This document shows, in pieces, positions 46,865-58,978 of a stretch of DNA of 64,000 bases. Below the pieces are notes generated by a model. That model searched no databases. It was not told the origin of the DNA and saw only the letters and a list, made by a program, of their open reading frames with translations. Origin of the DNA: Ceratodon purpureus (lineage: Eukaryota > Streptophyta > Bryopsida > Pseudoditrichales > Ditrichaceae); assembly GCA_014871385.1 (NCBI GenBank), contig CM026423.1, forward strand, positions 23,878,906 to 23,942,905, in the 5' to 3' direction. The first letter of the stretch is position 1. Each line of letters starts with the position of its first letter. The position numbers were made by a program, and so were the translations under genes.

Positions 46865-47023
46865 GTAGAGGAGGAGCACAGCGGCGGCAATATTGGGAAT
46901 GGGGCACGGGGGAGGGCGTCAAAAGGGGGGGGGGGGGAGGGGGGGTTGCATGAGCTCGAGCGCAGCCCGCGCGCAAGCTCCGTGAAACGCTCGTGACACT
47001 ACTATACGGCGATTTGGAATTTA
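46865..47023 (-). repeat. Right terminal inverted repeat of the MULE
   Basis: The reverse complement starts AAATTCCAAATCGCCGTATA and parallels the left repeat to the CCTCCTCTACG boundary. It contains a G13-A-G7 tract (46925-46945) opposite the C21 tract of the left copy. Confidence 0.9.
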
Positions 47024-47950
47024 CACCCAAGGTGATGGCTATTATTTTAAAAATAATATTGATGAACAGTTTCAGGACCGAAATAGTCACCGATAGCAGC
47101 CAAGCAAATTAAACAAGGATAATGGCCACAAAGAGCATACTAACAAGCAATTGTTACAAAACTAAAGTAGTCGTCGAAACCACTAATAGTATGCAAACGA
47201 AATCAACCTAGGTGATGAGTTGGCGGTGGTGTCTTCCGGAATTTGAACTTATAAAAAAGAAATTGTTATGAGAACCTATGCAGCAAGCAAAACCGTTGGT
47301 ACTATGCAAATGCTATCAACTTAGGTGATGAATGGGGGGTGGTTGCTTTGAAAATATTGAAAGTATAAAAACAAAAAAACTAATAGGAATCTGTTTCCGT
47401 CCTAAAACAGTGTGTGAGAGCTCTCGAACCCTGGTCACCTATCAACAGAGCTTCGTACATTTATATCACACGCAGCCAAGGTTCAGCAATTACAACTTAG
47501 GTTTCAATCACAAGTCGTTAAGGGAATTATTTTTACATACACTAACTAAACATGTGCATTTAACTAACTAATTACACTCTAAATACAGTCTAGTAACAAT
47601 CTACATACAAACTGATTACAAATCAATAACAAACTAATTACCAACTCAAGATGAACTAATTACAAAGTAATGACAAACTACAAATAAATGAACCAGTACA
47701 AAGATGTTCTTCAAGGATCACAAAAGCATAAACAAATGAGAAATCAAGGATTAATATGACATTTTAGCTTGTCTAACATGGAGTTTTCCCTGCCATATAG
47801 ATAAAGAGCTGTAAAACATTAAATAAACAATATGTCCACGTGTCTTTTCAATCATTAATATAAAATATTTGAATTTTATTATATAATTCTATTTTGATAG
47901 AAATGCTATTCTAATAATATAATAATATTAAAACATAAATATATGGCATA
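47024..47950. other. AT-rich gene-free stretch
   Basis: No coding-like ORF. Runs of ACTAATTAC-type words near 47560-47690 are low complexity. Confidence 0.5.
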
Positions 47951-48316
47951 TTTAGGTAATTCTGGACTTTGTAAAGTCCAGAATTGGTAGTCTGCTCATC
48001 TGCCGACAAAATGTTTGTAGTAAATAACTAAAAATCATTAAAAATTTCAAAAAAAAAAAGAATAAATACTATAAAACAATGCATATTTCACAAAATTCAC
48101 AAAAAATTAGACATAATGATGTCCAATTGTAGAATTTATGGCTGAAATAGAGTCAAAACATTGATTTTTAAGCCAAAAAATGGTTTTTACAGCATATTTT
48201 GAGCGAAAATTGCAAAAAAAAAAAAAGTTTTTTTCAAACCTGCTATTTTGGTCGGCGGCCCGCCGACGGAATGATAAAAAGTCCAGAATTAGGCGTTTTG
48301 TCCAGAATTACTTAAA
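47951..48316. mobile_element. 366-bp MITE with TA duplication
   Basis: The left end TTTAGGTAATTCTGGAC and the inverted right end (TTTAAGTAATTCTGGAC) differ at one base, and TA lies outside each end (47949-47950, 48317-48318). A further copy of AGTCCAGAATT occurs near each end, and the left one forms a hairpin with the terminus. Internally, GTCGGCGG and CCGCCGAC form a 17-base palindrome at 48251-48267. No coding capacity. The family is different from the AGGT-type MITEs. Confidence 0.75.
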
Positions 48317-48764
48317 TATCCCTTATATTCTAACATTTCAATATTTTAATATTTAAAAAATAATAATTTATTTATTTCAATGTAACATTCTATAATTGTT
48401 TATTATTAATTTATTCTAAATTATTCTAAATGATATATATATATAAAAAAAATCAATTTATAATATTATTTGTAAAGAAAGACCAATGATAACCACTGAT
48501 AATAGAATATTTATATTATAAAATTAATATTTCAAAATTCAAAATCATACAAAATATTTTTTTAATGAAAAGAAACAATATTTTATAGAATGAAGCCTTT
48601 TTCCTTTGCTCCTGCAAATCACTACGCATTATGCTAATTATTTTACATATGGGCTGCATTTGAACCATATCTCTAAGTTTTAACTTTTTACATTTGAACT
48701 ATACCAGTAACTTTTAGACATTTACCCTCCGTCAAATCGGAATACTTTGTCAACGTGGCACTTT

Positions 48765-48973
48765 GACATCTCCTTGGATGTCTTTCAAGACATCTACACA
48801 AACATCTACGTCTCCGCAGACATCTTTGTGTTTCCTGGAAAACATGGTTGTCTTCATGCCATCCAAGTTGCTATAATATCCAAAAAACGCAAAAGACATC
48901 CTTTTGTTTTGCAAGACATGCTGCTTTGTCTTGAAGACATCATAAAAGTGATTCTACGTCTGTAGAAGACATC
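48765..48973. repeat. Cluster of AGACATC motifs
   Basis: Seven GACATC/GACATG occurrences, six of them preceded by A or CA (48765, 48789, 48819, 48895, 48915, 48936, 48967) and several inverted GATGTC or GTCTTC words, within about 210 bases. No ORF of coding character. Possibly the subterminal region of another transposon. Confidence 0.6.
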
Positions 48974-49856
48974 ACTAAAAACGGGATTTTCTTTTAGTGG
49001 CGAAAGGAGGTGCAGCAACGAACTGTGAAGATTGCTGATTGGCTTACTTTTTATCTAGAAAATGTGCATGTGTGCACATGAGTGAATGTGATTGTTATTG
49101 AGTAGACTTTGAGTTGCATTAAATTTTAAAAAGTACTGTAGCGTATTGTTGCTTGTTGATGTAACTAAATTTTTGATTTTTAACGTTAATTTTTGCATGT
49201 GAAATAATAAAATAACTAGAACATAAAAAAATAGAAACTTTTAGAGAATTTTTTGTGTAATTCTCAGGTGAATTAGTGAAGTTATGAATCAGGTGAATTT
49301 AGGTCACTAGTTAGACATTTAAATTAAATTAAATTAAAATGGATATTAAAACTAAGGTTAAGTGATTAGAACTAATTGATTATGATTAAGTAATTAGGAT
49401 TAATTAGTTAAGATTAGGTAATTAGAGCTCGTTGAGATAAAACTTCAAATAACTTCAACCATGGTAAACTTATGTAATAAGATAAATTTAGAAGGATAAA
49501 AGTAAATCAGTATAGTAAAAATTAAGATTGAGGTCAATAAGTCTGAATACTAGACTTGAACAAAAATCTTGTTGGTTGAGGGCAAGTCCCTTAAGGATTG
49601 GTTTTTTTACCTGACACTACTTTCTTCAACACAAGAAACTACATAGTCTTACTAAAATCCTAACCTTACAAGTTCCATTGCTTAATTCACATAATTCATG
49701 CTTTCAAAACTTTTGCATGTTCATCACTCCATATCAACAAATATTTTTGTTCTAGGCCTTGTAACTATTAAACACATATATGGCTTATACCCTCTTTTAA
49801 GATTTTTTTGGTCACACACTAGTACAATGATAATGCGAATACACAAATGTAATCAC

Positions 49857-49896
<40 letters not shown>

Positions 49897-51540
49897 AAGA
49901 AATACAAAATTTAAAGAATAATACTTTAGAATCAAATCATACGAATAAGTCACAACAAACAAAGGAAAATACACTTTGGGAATACAAATACACAATGCAA
50001 TGTACACATATAATATTTCATACAAAAAGAAGCAATATAACAGTTAATTATAAAGTACAAATATTGATATTAAAATTTATTGCTTAATAAAAAGTGTGCA
50101 AATTGAAACCAATTTTTGTACTAAATTTAATTCAATTACAAAGATTTAGAAACATATCAAAATGATTTAATTAAATGTCTTAGAAGAAAAAGAAGAATCA
50201 TAAAACTACAGTCAAAATACAAAAAAAGATAAACATATGCTTTAACCAATTTTTGTTATAAAGTCTAGTTGAAGTTTATTTTTCAAGTTGGCAATATAAT
50301 AGTGTGCAATCACATAGAGGAAAAGAGCTATGCAAATAAATAGCCCACCACATCCATAACCTTAGAAAAAGTTTGAAAAACAAAGTTTTACCAACCAAAG
50401 ACTTTTTATTTTAACTAAGGTAATCCTACTTGTTACATTATAGGAAGTTTTATCACACATTCTAACACCCGTACACCCCTACTGGCAACTTTTGTGATCC
50501 TTTACTGAAACTCCTATAAACTATTGACTAGTAAGGTAGGTATACCATATATGTGATTTTAAATCGATTAACATACTTTTGAATGAGCAATTTGAAAAGT
50601 CATTATACCAGGGGAAAGGCAATTAGATAATAATCTAGAATATATCATTAAAGCCATGTTATTGTAAAATTTGTGTATGTTCTCACTAATCAAAGCCAAA
50701 AATTGATTTGCACATTTGACTGTGTCTAAACGGCCTTAATTCTTTGACTTCAAATATTACCTTGATTTAGTAATATATGTTTTCAAGCGCCACTATACCC
50801 TCAACCGTCAATTATCAGATTCAGGTGTCATGTACGTTGATGGAAATGGATGTAGACATGGAAACGGATGTCCCTACTTTATTCTCAAGGAATCGCAACT
50901 TATTGAGGGAGTGAGGAGCCAGGAGTTGAACTTCAATCAAAGTGCGGGTTTAGAGTAGAAGTGGAGGCCAATTTTGACGTTGGGGCTATTGAAATAGAGT
51001 TGCTCCATTGGTATAGGAGTTGAGGCTAGCCCCATTGAGTTTACATTGAGAATGAAGGCCAATAGCCTCGGACATGGTCCCAAGCTTCCTAAAAGGGAGC
51101 TGCCAAAATGGTGAGCAATTTCCATTCCCTTGGAGCCATGTCATGCCATTTAAAGCTCATGCATTAATTAGGGATGAGCACATTGAGAGCCAAAATGGCC
51201 TCTCTTTGGCCCTACAACTCGATGGCCTCCACCTATGGTCTAAATCCATTCTAAGGATCAGGAATAGAATGAAAAATAAAAATGGACCAGTGGGGTCAGC
51301 ATTTAAATTGTTAGCAAATTTTCGCCAGAAAAACCTACTCCAATTTGTATGTGGCTATTGATACACTAGAAAAAATGAGCAAAATATTGGATGAAATCGC
51401 CAAAATCTTCTACAAAATTAACCAGATTTGCGAGTGTTTGGATGGAAGTGCCTTATAATAGATAATTTGATGGATGAGTACATTTAAATGGATGAATCTG
51501 TACATACTTTTCTTAACTGGCTTCATTCCTAGGTGCCTGT
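48974..51540. other. AT-rich stretch with (AT)n microsatellite
   Basis: No supported gene. It includes a (AT)15 microsatellite at 49861-49891 and TAATTAGGATTAA-type low-complexity repeats at about 49320-49430. Between 50900 and 51360 short coding-like fragments appear in several frames with stops and without a recognisable family. Confidence 0.45.
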
Positions 51541-51867
51541 CGCGCTGCCACTAGAAAAACAAGAAAACACGGAGACTAAGCTCCCAGGACGGGAACGAGG
51601 GAACATCCTGTGGCTGACACGGGAACAGGCCCGCAGCATGTGGGGAGGTAGATGAGGGGAGGAAGCTTTTTGCCACGGAAGTCAAGGACTTTAGAGGGAG
51701 CCTGGGCACAGACTTGGAAGTCCTGGATGGCTTTAGAGGGAAAGTGGCCATTGCCGATGGCCGACGGAAGGAGTCGTCGTCCACCTTTTGACCGACTCGA
51801 AGTCACTCACGCGCTTCACGGCGAGTTAAGTTAAGTTAGTTCAGTCTACAAGTGGAAGTCGAGGGCC

Positions 51868-51883
51868 CTCGTCGTCGTCGTCG

Positions 51884-51922
<39 letters not shown>

Positions 51923-51936
51923 TCCTGGTCGTCGTC
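51868..51936. repeat. GTC/CTC trinucleotide microsatellite
   Basis: Six or more GTC units followed by alternating CTC/GTC triplets. Confidence 0.9.
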
Positions 51937-52034
51937 TGGGTCTGGTGCGACCTTTTCCCATTCCCAGCGATCGCCAGCCGCGGGACTTGCACAAGTGAAT
52001 TTCAAGCCCACCGCCATAGCCAGACCTTCAACTC

Positions 52035-52093
52035 TGGCACACGGGCACTGGCATACTGGCACCGGTACCGGCACCGGCACTGGCACCGGCACC
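52035..52093. repeat. GGCACC-type hexanucleotide repeat
   Basis: About nine imperfect hexamers of the GGCACY/GGTACC type in a row. Confidence 0.85.
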
Positions 52094-52895
52094 TCCTGCG
52101 CCTGCTTAAGCTTTCCGCTCCTTCTTTCCTGCGGCGATCGGGCGATGGCGTGCACGCGTAGGGTGCTTCTTCCTGTCTAAGCGCACTGGACCCAGGGTTT
52201 TGCGTGCCTTTGCTGTAGCCCTTCGAGGTACGGGGCTTCTGCCATGCCAGGGTTTTCGAGGAGGTGCCGGGTGAGGTTTAGGGGAATTCGTGCGGTTGCG
52301 ATTGCGGTTGCGATTGCGATTGCGATTGCATTGTTGTATTTAGTGGCAGTGTGATTTTGGCATTCAAAGATGGTGATCGCTGGTTGGGGACTGGGAGGGG
52401 ACAGAAGTTTTTTTTTAGTTGGTGGATGTGGTTAGGGTTGTGGTGTGGAGAATTCGGGTGAATAAGAAAGGCCGACTGGATACCGTGTTGGAGTATAATT
52501 TTATTGTGTATTTGGAAGTTTATGGACTTGAACGCGAGATTTTGCTTCTTGAAGATGGAGTAATGATGTTCCCTTTGCGGCTTTAGATTTAAGTACAGGG
52601 AATGTCAGGGATGAAAGAGGATGTTATTTTGGCGCTCTTGACAGCAGTTTATCTAGCTTTGGAACGTGAAGGAACATCAGGAGGATCGTGATTGTTGCCT
52701 GTGTATGAGCAAAAACATGATGCCTCGTTGATAGAAGCATGTGGAAGGGGAGCTCTTTGTACTGAAAGATGTTTAGTACTTGTCACGGGTTTGTTAGTCA
52801 GGAGGGGAGAGTGTCGGTGTTTTTGGAGCTGGCGGTTTTCATGATTTGAATTTCACGTGCTTCCTGGTGATGTATGTAAGACAGACTCCCGGAGG

Positions 52896-55800
52896 ATGAA
52901 GAGGAGTCGATCGTACAGCGAGGGTGGGGGAGGTCAAGAACTGAGCGTAGGGGTGAACTTGCAAAACGGTAACGTACCGGTGCAGACGCGGGCAAGTGTG
53001 CCTTCGATGTCCCATCCAACGACCTCGCTGTCTCTGGCGTCTTCAGATGGCCGTGCAGGTGCTGGGACTGAGCCTGGCTGGGCTGGGAATACGCAGCATC
53101 GCGAGTCGCCCTCAGAAAGTGCCAGCTCTAGGGAGACATGGCCCACGGTACGCGTCCAAGCATCAATGCTATAATTTTTCTCAACCTCAATACCCCAGCA
53201 TGCAGGTAGCCGGTCCATGAATACAAAGATCAGGCTTATTACCGTTTCAACTCAATTAAAGACGGGATTCCAACAGATTTACCTTAATTGAACATGAAAT
53301 TCTAATGTATTTTTCGAGTCCCCTTTTGTGGCTTAGTGACAATATGATAAATCTCAAAGCCTTTTAATGTGTTTAGGTTGAGCCTCTTGTGTGGTCGTTG
53401 TCAAATATTTCTGAGAATGGCACTATCTATCCAAAGCTTTTAGTCCATGGTTTGAATATGTCAGGACATTCTTAACTGATGTGCTATACAGCAAGGGGTG
53501 TCCCAGCAAGATATGACAGGAGGGCAAGGACACAATGAAGAGGTAGAAGAGGGGGATGAAGAAGAGGCAGATCAAAAGGTTGTTCAGCGGGTGAATACGT
53601 CTAACCGAATTCAGCCTCGAGATATCATGCGGGAAGGTCTAGACACCATGGCTCAGCGGATGCGAGAGCAGCCTGATGAATCTTTAGAGGAATTGAAGGT
53701 GAAGGCTTCCCTCTAGCAATTATTTGAATTTTGTGCCGCTGTTCTAAGTCAGTTTTACGGATTGTGTGTAAAATAGTTAGAATCACTTAGTTGAATCAGA
53801 AGTTCCATGCAGCGACCCTGCTTCACAAGAATCTGTAATGTGGACAATGATATTTTCGTTATTTTGAATTTTCTTTTCCCCTGGGTGCCAGTTCTTCGGT
53901 AGAAATGCATGACGCAATGGGACTACCTGTAGTTTGTACGATGTTGAAATTGTTCTATATCTTGTCAATATACTTCTTTCTCGTTTTCCTCGGACTAAGT
54001 TTCGTTTTTCGTGATTATATTTAAGTGGGCTACACTTGAGCTACATCACGTCTCTAGTTGCCGTTGTCACTTACCGGTAATTACATGCAGGCCGACGTGC
54101 GGGATATTCTTGGCAACCAAAATCGTAGAGAGGAGTTTTCTCTTCTTCAAAGGCTGCTACAAGTGCGCCGCGATCTAACACCTGAAAGACTTATGCATGC
54201 TCATAGGACGCAACTTGAAATATTTGTAGCTCTAAAAACTGGAATACTCGCCTTTCTTCTTCCAGACATTAGTGTATTTCATACTGCGCTAGTGGAGATT
54301 TTCTTTCATAAAACTTGCCGCAATATCTCTTGTCGAAGCCCGCTCCCAGCAAATGAGTGCACATGTGAATGTTGTAGGTCTATGACAGGTTTCTGCAATC
54401 AGTGCATGTGCGTGATATGTAGCAAGTTCGATTTCGATGCAAACACATTTCGTTGGCTGGGGTGTGACGTTTGTTCACACTGGACACATTCAGATTGCGC
54501 TATGAGAGGAGGGTCTATAGCTATGGGTGTAAGTACGAAGGCAGGGTCTGACCGTACTCCAAGTTCCCCTGAATTGATCTTCCGATGTAGAGCTTGTGGA
54601 AGTGTTTCTGAACTTCTAGGCTGGGCAAGAGACGTGTTTCAAAATTGTGCTCTGCGCTGGGAAAGAGACTCTTTGGGAAAAGAGTTGGATTATGTACGAA
54701 GGATCTTTCAGATGGCTGACGATACAAGGGGAAAACATCTATGCTGGAAGTCTCAGGAGGTTTTAGAGAAAATGAAGAACGGGCTTGATACAAATTCCGC
54801 AATCAAAGAGATGTTGTACTTCTTTCAAGGTTTGTTAGGTCCTGTGGTCTGTCTTGCTGTAATTGTTCTTAGCAAAGTAAATATCGATACATTGACCTTT
54901 CATATTCTTCTCTAGTCTTTCTACTCCTCCTTTTGCGCTTTTATTTTTATTTTTTTTATGAAGTGCTAAATTTAAAGTTGGTTTGCCCGACGTCTTCTAT
55001 TGTGTTGGTAGTTGTAACCTGACCTAATTATCAAACAAAATGTAGCAGAGGCTGAAAATGCGGAGACCAAAGACTTGGATAGGGATGATAGCAAAATCCT
55101 CGACAGAAAACAAGTATGTGAGCGTGTAGCTGAGGTGGTTCGCGAAGCCATTGCGAAAATAGAAGGTGTAGCCGAAGAGAAAGCTGCATTTGTGAAGAAA
55201 GCTCGATCGGCACTTGAAGCTTCCGACAGAGAGCTCAAGGATAAGAAACAGGAGCTCGCGGACTTGGAGGTGTGTATTAATTGCCATAGTTTTCATTTCC
55301 AGGATCCTCTGCATGGTGAAGACGTTGGAAATGGAGCAGTAATAGATATCTATATATGTAAGGAAAGCAACGGATGGTGTATAATTTTTGCGATAACTTG
55401 TGAATTATTTAATTGTAACACCATTAATTTGTACTAACGAGGGAAATTATGCAATCCTATTGTGTTATCTATATTTCTATTACAGTATGAGAAACAAAGG
55501 AAGAAACAACAAATAGAAGAGTTGGAATCAATTGTGAAACTGAAGAGGGCAGAAGCAGAAATGTTCCAGTTCAAATCCGACGAAGCCCGGAGAGAGGCTG
55601 AGGGTCTTCAGCGAATAGTTTCAGCCAAAGCGGAGAAAATTGAAGAAGAATATGCAAGCAGGTAATTTTATGACCAACTTGGACTAAATGCTGGATGATT
55701 CATACTGACAGGATCTGGATAGAGATCATTAATGGTACAACTGTGACTGATGTGTATGTGGTGATCTGTGCTGAAGGTATCTCAAGCTGCGCTTAGACGA

Positions 55801-56422
55801 AGCAGAAGCCGAGCGGCGTCTCCTCTTTGACAAGCTCCAGGTCAGATGAAGCTATGCTCACAAGCTTGTCACAGCTCTGGTATGGGAACTCTGTATATTG
55901 ACGAGTTTGATAGTATATTGACGAGTTTCATGTTTGAGTTCTACCAGAATTTATGGCGTACTGTTCATGTTGTGTTTAAGTTGAGTCTCGCTATCAGGTA
56001 TCCATTAATCTGTTCAGTTGTCTCAAGTAGATGGTTGACCTCTGTACAAGAGCTCTGAGTGGGGAAGTCGTGGCAGCTGGATACTGTCTTGCATGATGTT
56101 TGAGATTAATTAAATAATGGCAGTATCATTCCAAGTCAATGAAATGAGACGCACCTTTAGGCGTTTTTCTTTCATTGCTAGATCGGGTTATCATTAATTC
56201 TTACTATTGAAGTGTTGCTTGCTCCAGGGCCCAGATGCTGTGCGCTTCCTGAAGGGATCAGATCCATCACAGATGCTTCTTCTTAACAAGATTCATGGGT
56301 TGTTTGAACGGGTTGGCATGGTTTCCACCATGCCGGCTGAGGGTCCTTCTACTCCTAATTTGAATGCTTCAAACGCAGGATCCATACCCAGTAAACCTTC
56401 GTCTTCTGCTCCAGGACCTTAA
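52896..56422 (+). CDS. OBE1: OBERON-type PHD-finger protein, 7 exons, 617 residues
   Basis: Exons: 52896-53147, 53492-53698, 54091-54829, 55049-55269 (or from 55046), 55486-55661, 55777-55840, 56228-56422; all GT-AG with consistent phase. The N-terminus is Ser/Gly-rich and disordered, then acidic (NEEVEEGDEEEADQ). The OBERON core with a Cys/His-rich PHD finger lies at about 234-330 (NECTCECCRSMTGFCNQCMC; WLGCDVCSHWTHSDC; FRCRACG). A long coiled coil follows (about 400-560), including VCERVAEVVREAIAKIEGVA, IEELESIVKLKRAEAEMFQF and EYASRYLKLRLDEAEAERRL, all strongly similar to Arabidopsis OBE1/OBE2 (about 570 residues). OBERON proteins are nuclear chromatin-associated factors needed for meristem and embryo development. 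Whether it corresponds to OBE1/2 or to the OBE3/4 clade is not resolved. An upstream coding exon cannot be excluded. Confidence 0.94.
55041..55050 (+). other. NAGNAG tandem splice acceptor in OBERON
   Basis: The intron 3 acceptor reads TGTAGCAGAG. Splicing after the first AG (exon from 55046) or the second (exon from 55049) keeps the frame and differs by one residue (Gln-Ala-Glu-Ala versus Gln-Glu-Ala). This is visible in the sequence; use of both sites is unproven. Confidence 0.7.
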
Positions 56423-57191
56423 AAGCGTTCTCCCAGATATCTGCCATTGCAGCGCTAGTGTACCCTAACCTCTTAATTTAGAGGAAACGTCCAACAGAGA
56501 TGGAGATGAGTAAATCTAAAGTCCACCTCTTTACTGACGACGTCTGAGATGGTTGAGGTATACAGAATTACAGAATTAATGCTGTTGTTCACTCACAGGA
56601 ATAGGTTTTACACGCGCAGTTCCCTTTTGATCTTGCCTACGAGCAGAACAAAGAAGGCTGTAGTTCATTAGAGTTCCACAGACGAAGAACCCGTGAGTAG
56701 TCCGCTTCTCGTCGTGATATTGAACGGCTTTGCATTCCGGAACCATATTTTTTGTGCATAGTTAGATTGGTGATTACATAGCTGAAAGAGGGTGTGGCTC
56801 AGCTCTTTACCATTTCTGACATGGAAACCCTTGGGATTGCAACTTATTTTGGTGGAATGGATATACTTTTTTTTTTCTGATATGATGTTTTCAGAATTTG
56901 AGATCTTTGAACTTCAAATTGCATACTGAAAATGTGCCAACAGGCAGCCGGACATTCAAATTTGGAGATTTCACATGTTTTTACAACGACGTTACTGAAC
57001 GGAGGTATGTTATAAGGTAACAGACCCTTAAACCAACAAGATAAGTTCTAAACATAACATTCTTGAACCTTTGTCTCGTTGTCTGGACAAATCACTATTA
57101 GAGTTTTTTATTCATTTTCTGTGAAGGCATGCTTACTCCATTGCCGTATACAATTGCTTTAGAGTGACGATCACATATAAGCTTCTGATTA
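56423..57191. other. OBERON 3' region and intergenic DNA
   Basis: No coding-like ORF. It presumably includes the OBERON 3' untranslated region in its first few hundred bases. Confidence 0.4.
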
Positions 57192-57385
57192 AGGTAGAGG
57201 TCCCAGAAACTGTCCAAATTTCAGGTTTGCTCACTTGGGACAGAGGTGGAAAAAGTTCATAATTTTTGGATGGACTCCAAAGCTATCCAAAAAAAATACA
57301 TTTTGGGAGTAAGTCTATAATTTCCTATGATTTTTTGAGTGTTCAGTCCTAGTGGGGCCACTAACTGATCATAGAGTCCTAGTTA
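57192..57385. repeat. Dispersed repeat, copy B
   Basis: Begins AGGTAGAGGTCCCA directly after TA and shares its blocks in order with 13961-14193 (CAGGTTTGCTCACTTGGGAC, TTTTTGGATGGA, TCTATAATTT, GGGGCC), without the 10-bp tandem expansion of copy A. The right boundary is approximate. Confidence 0.75.
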
Positions 57386-57812
57386 ATATGAGAAGTTGGA
57401 TTTTGAAATTAAAACGCTTCTGCACCAATCAGAAGCCCTCAAAGTAAAACCTCTCCATTATTTTTATTTAAATTCTACTTTCTAATTAGAGAATCATAAA
57501 ACTTATTTATTTATGATTTGATACAAAATGTGGTATTATGGTCATACAAATTTCAACAAATTGAGAATGTATCTCATTGCTACTTCTAAAACATATTCTA
57601 ATGGTTAGTTTGCACTAATGTAATCACGTCTACCAAGCACAAATTCTAGAGAAATGGAACAATGTGATTAATTAGAAATGAGATTCTTGTTTAGTTGGGA
57701 TTTACACTAATAATGGCCAAGATTCCCTTTATGAAGAGCTTCAAGCATGGATGGAAAAAATCACATGGTTGTTAATATAGTAGCACTTTTTGTAAGAGAA
57801 GTTCACCAGAGG

Positions 57813-58260
57813 TCATGTTTGTTGGGCAAACTCACAGCATCCACGTCGGTGGTCCTTAACCCGGGCTCCGAATAAGAGGTTTGACGTGGCTTCCAAACAT
57901 GTCTTCGTAGGCGACCTCAGGAGTCCTGCAGCGCTGCTTACCAAGCAAAGGCGCCCTATCCACATGGTGAGCTCGGCGTGGGTCTTTAGAATCGTAATGA
58001 AGGGGACCAATTCGTCGTCTTCCCTCATCCGCAGCAAAGTAGCGAGCAGTAGAACAGCAGACTCCCGAAAGTCGCGCTCCAGGGCCCTCGCACGACTCTC
58101 TATCCTCCAGAGCCCGAGCCAAAATTTGGAGAGGCCGCAACCCTCCTTTTACACTCTGGAGCGCCCGTGCGGGACTCAACTGCCTCCGGCCCTTCAATAT
58201 TTCTATGCTGACAGGCTTGAAGACCACCGTTGTGGAAGCTCTCAAACCTTGCACAAAAAA
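57813..58260 (-). pseudogene. GC-rich gene fragment, unknown
   Basis: A sharply bounded GC-rich island in AT-rich flanks. On the minus strand one frame reads ALERDFRESAVLLLATLLRM followed by a helical stretch with THAELTMWIGRLCLV. An upstream segment (VFKPVSIEILKGRRQLSPAR) lies in a different frame, so a frameshift would be needed to join them. The plus strand also has a 164-codon ORF (57886-58380), but its composition looks less protein-like. Probably a captured or decayed gene fragment. Family not recognised. Confidence 0.3.
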
Positions 58261-58978
58261 CTTGACGTCTACGAAACTCTAACTTCACTAAGAAATACCC
58301 ATAAATTCCCAATTTTAGCTCCTTTCATGTACGGTCCTTCTCCTTTCAAGGCCACTTCAAGATCCTTACAACCCTTTTAAACTTAACTTTTATTCAACTA
58401 ACATTTTTAATACTTTTCCATCCTCTGCATGAAGATAAACATGCATTGGGCCAAAATTCTTGACCTGTACACTTCTCAACTGTATTGTAAAGCCGCCTTT
58501 AGAGTTCTAAATCATTAACTGGTTCTCTTCTGCAGCTCTTTTTCTCTCTGACGACTTTGTCCAAATACAGTCACAATTTTTTTTATGGAATATTATGTAT
58601 ACGTTGTTTGTCCAAATCACCAGGTGGTCACTCTGGGGCATGGACATTAGGCTTCTTCAAAGAAGGATAAAGTCTCAGCATCAAGTGCATAGAAAATGCT
58701 TTTCCTAGTTTTGAATCCACATCGAATTATCTACAATGATCATCTGAAATGAGAAAGGTCACTAGTGGGACATGGCGATTTCCCCTCCAAAGTGTTCCTC
58801 GACGGGGATTTTTGCTAAGGAGATGAAGTACCAAAATAGACGATTGAGAGGGACTTCTACTGCCATGCACGGCAGTGGTCACCCATTGGCTTCTCCAATA
58901 AAAGATGTGGGCCACAGCTTAGTTCTCTTACTTTATTTGAAGTGGGTTTCCCGATCCTAGCCAGGTGAATGCGTTGAT

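Larger units (their letters stand above)
38048..47023. mobile_element. 9.0-kb Mutator-like element (MULE) with convergent genes
   Basis: Inverted terminal regions of 182 bp (38048-38229) and 159 bp (46865-47023) bracket the element. Over the outer 70 bases they differ at only 8 positions. A plus-strand MULE transposase remnant (38419-41357) and an unrelated minus-strand gene remnant (42920-46714) converge on a low-complexity centre. Nine-base flanks AAGGCAAGG and CACCCAAGG match at 6 of 9 positions, compatible with a decayed 9-bp target duplication, which is typical of MULEs. The layout resembles maize MuDR, with convergent mudrA and mudrB, at nearly twice the size. Confidence 0.85.
51541..52895 (+). 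promoter_or_regulatory. GC-rich upstream region of OBERON with simple repeats
   Basis: Composition shifts to GC-rich here. It contains a GTC/CTC trinucleotide array (51868-51936), a hexanucleotide GGCACC/GGCACT array (52035-52093) and six TGCGAT/TGCGGT units (52291-52329). It likely includes the promoter and a long 5' leader, possibly with an intron. A 12-codon upstream ORF begins at ATG 52145. The minus-strand ORF 51841-52155 (VPVPVP and DEDEDD runs) is produced by the repeats. Confidence 0.4.

Noticed and set aside
51841-52155. Minus-strand 104-codon ORF with VPVPVP and DEDEDD runs
   Set aside because: Produced by the hexanucleotide and trinucleotide arrays; no sequence outside the repeats looks coding.
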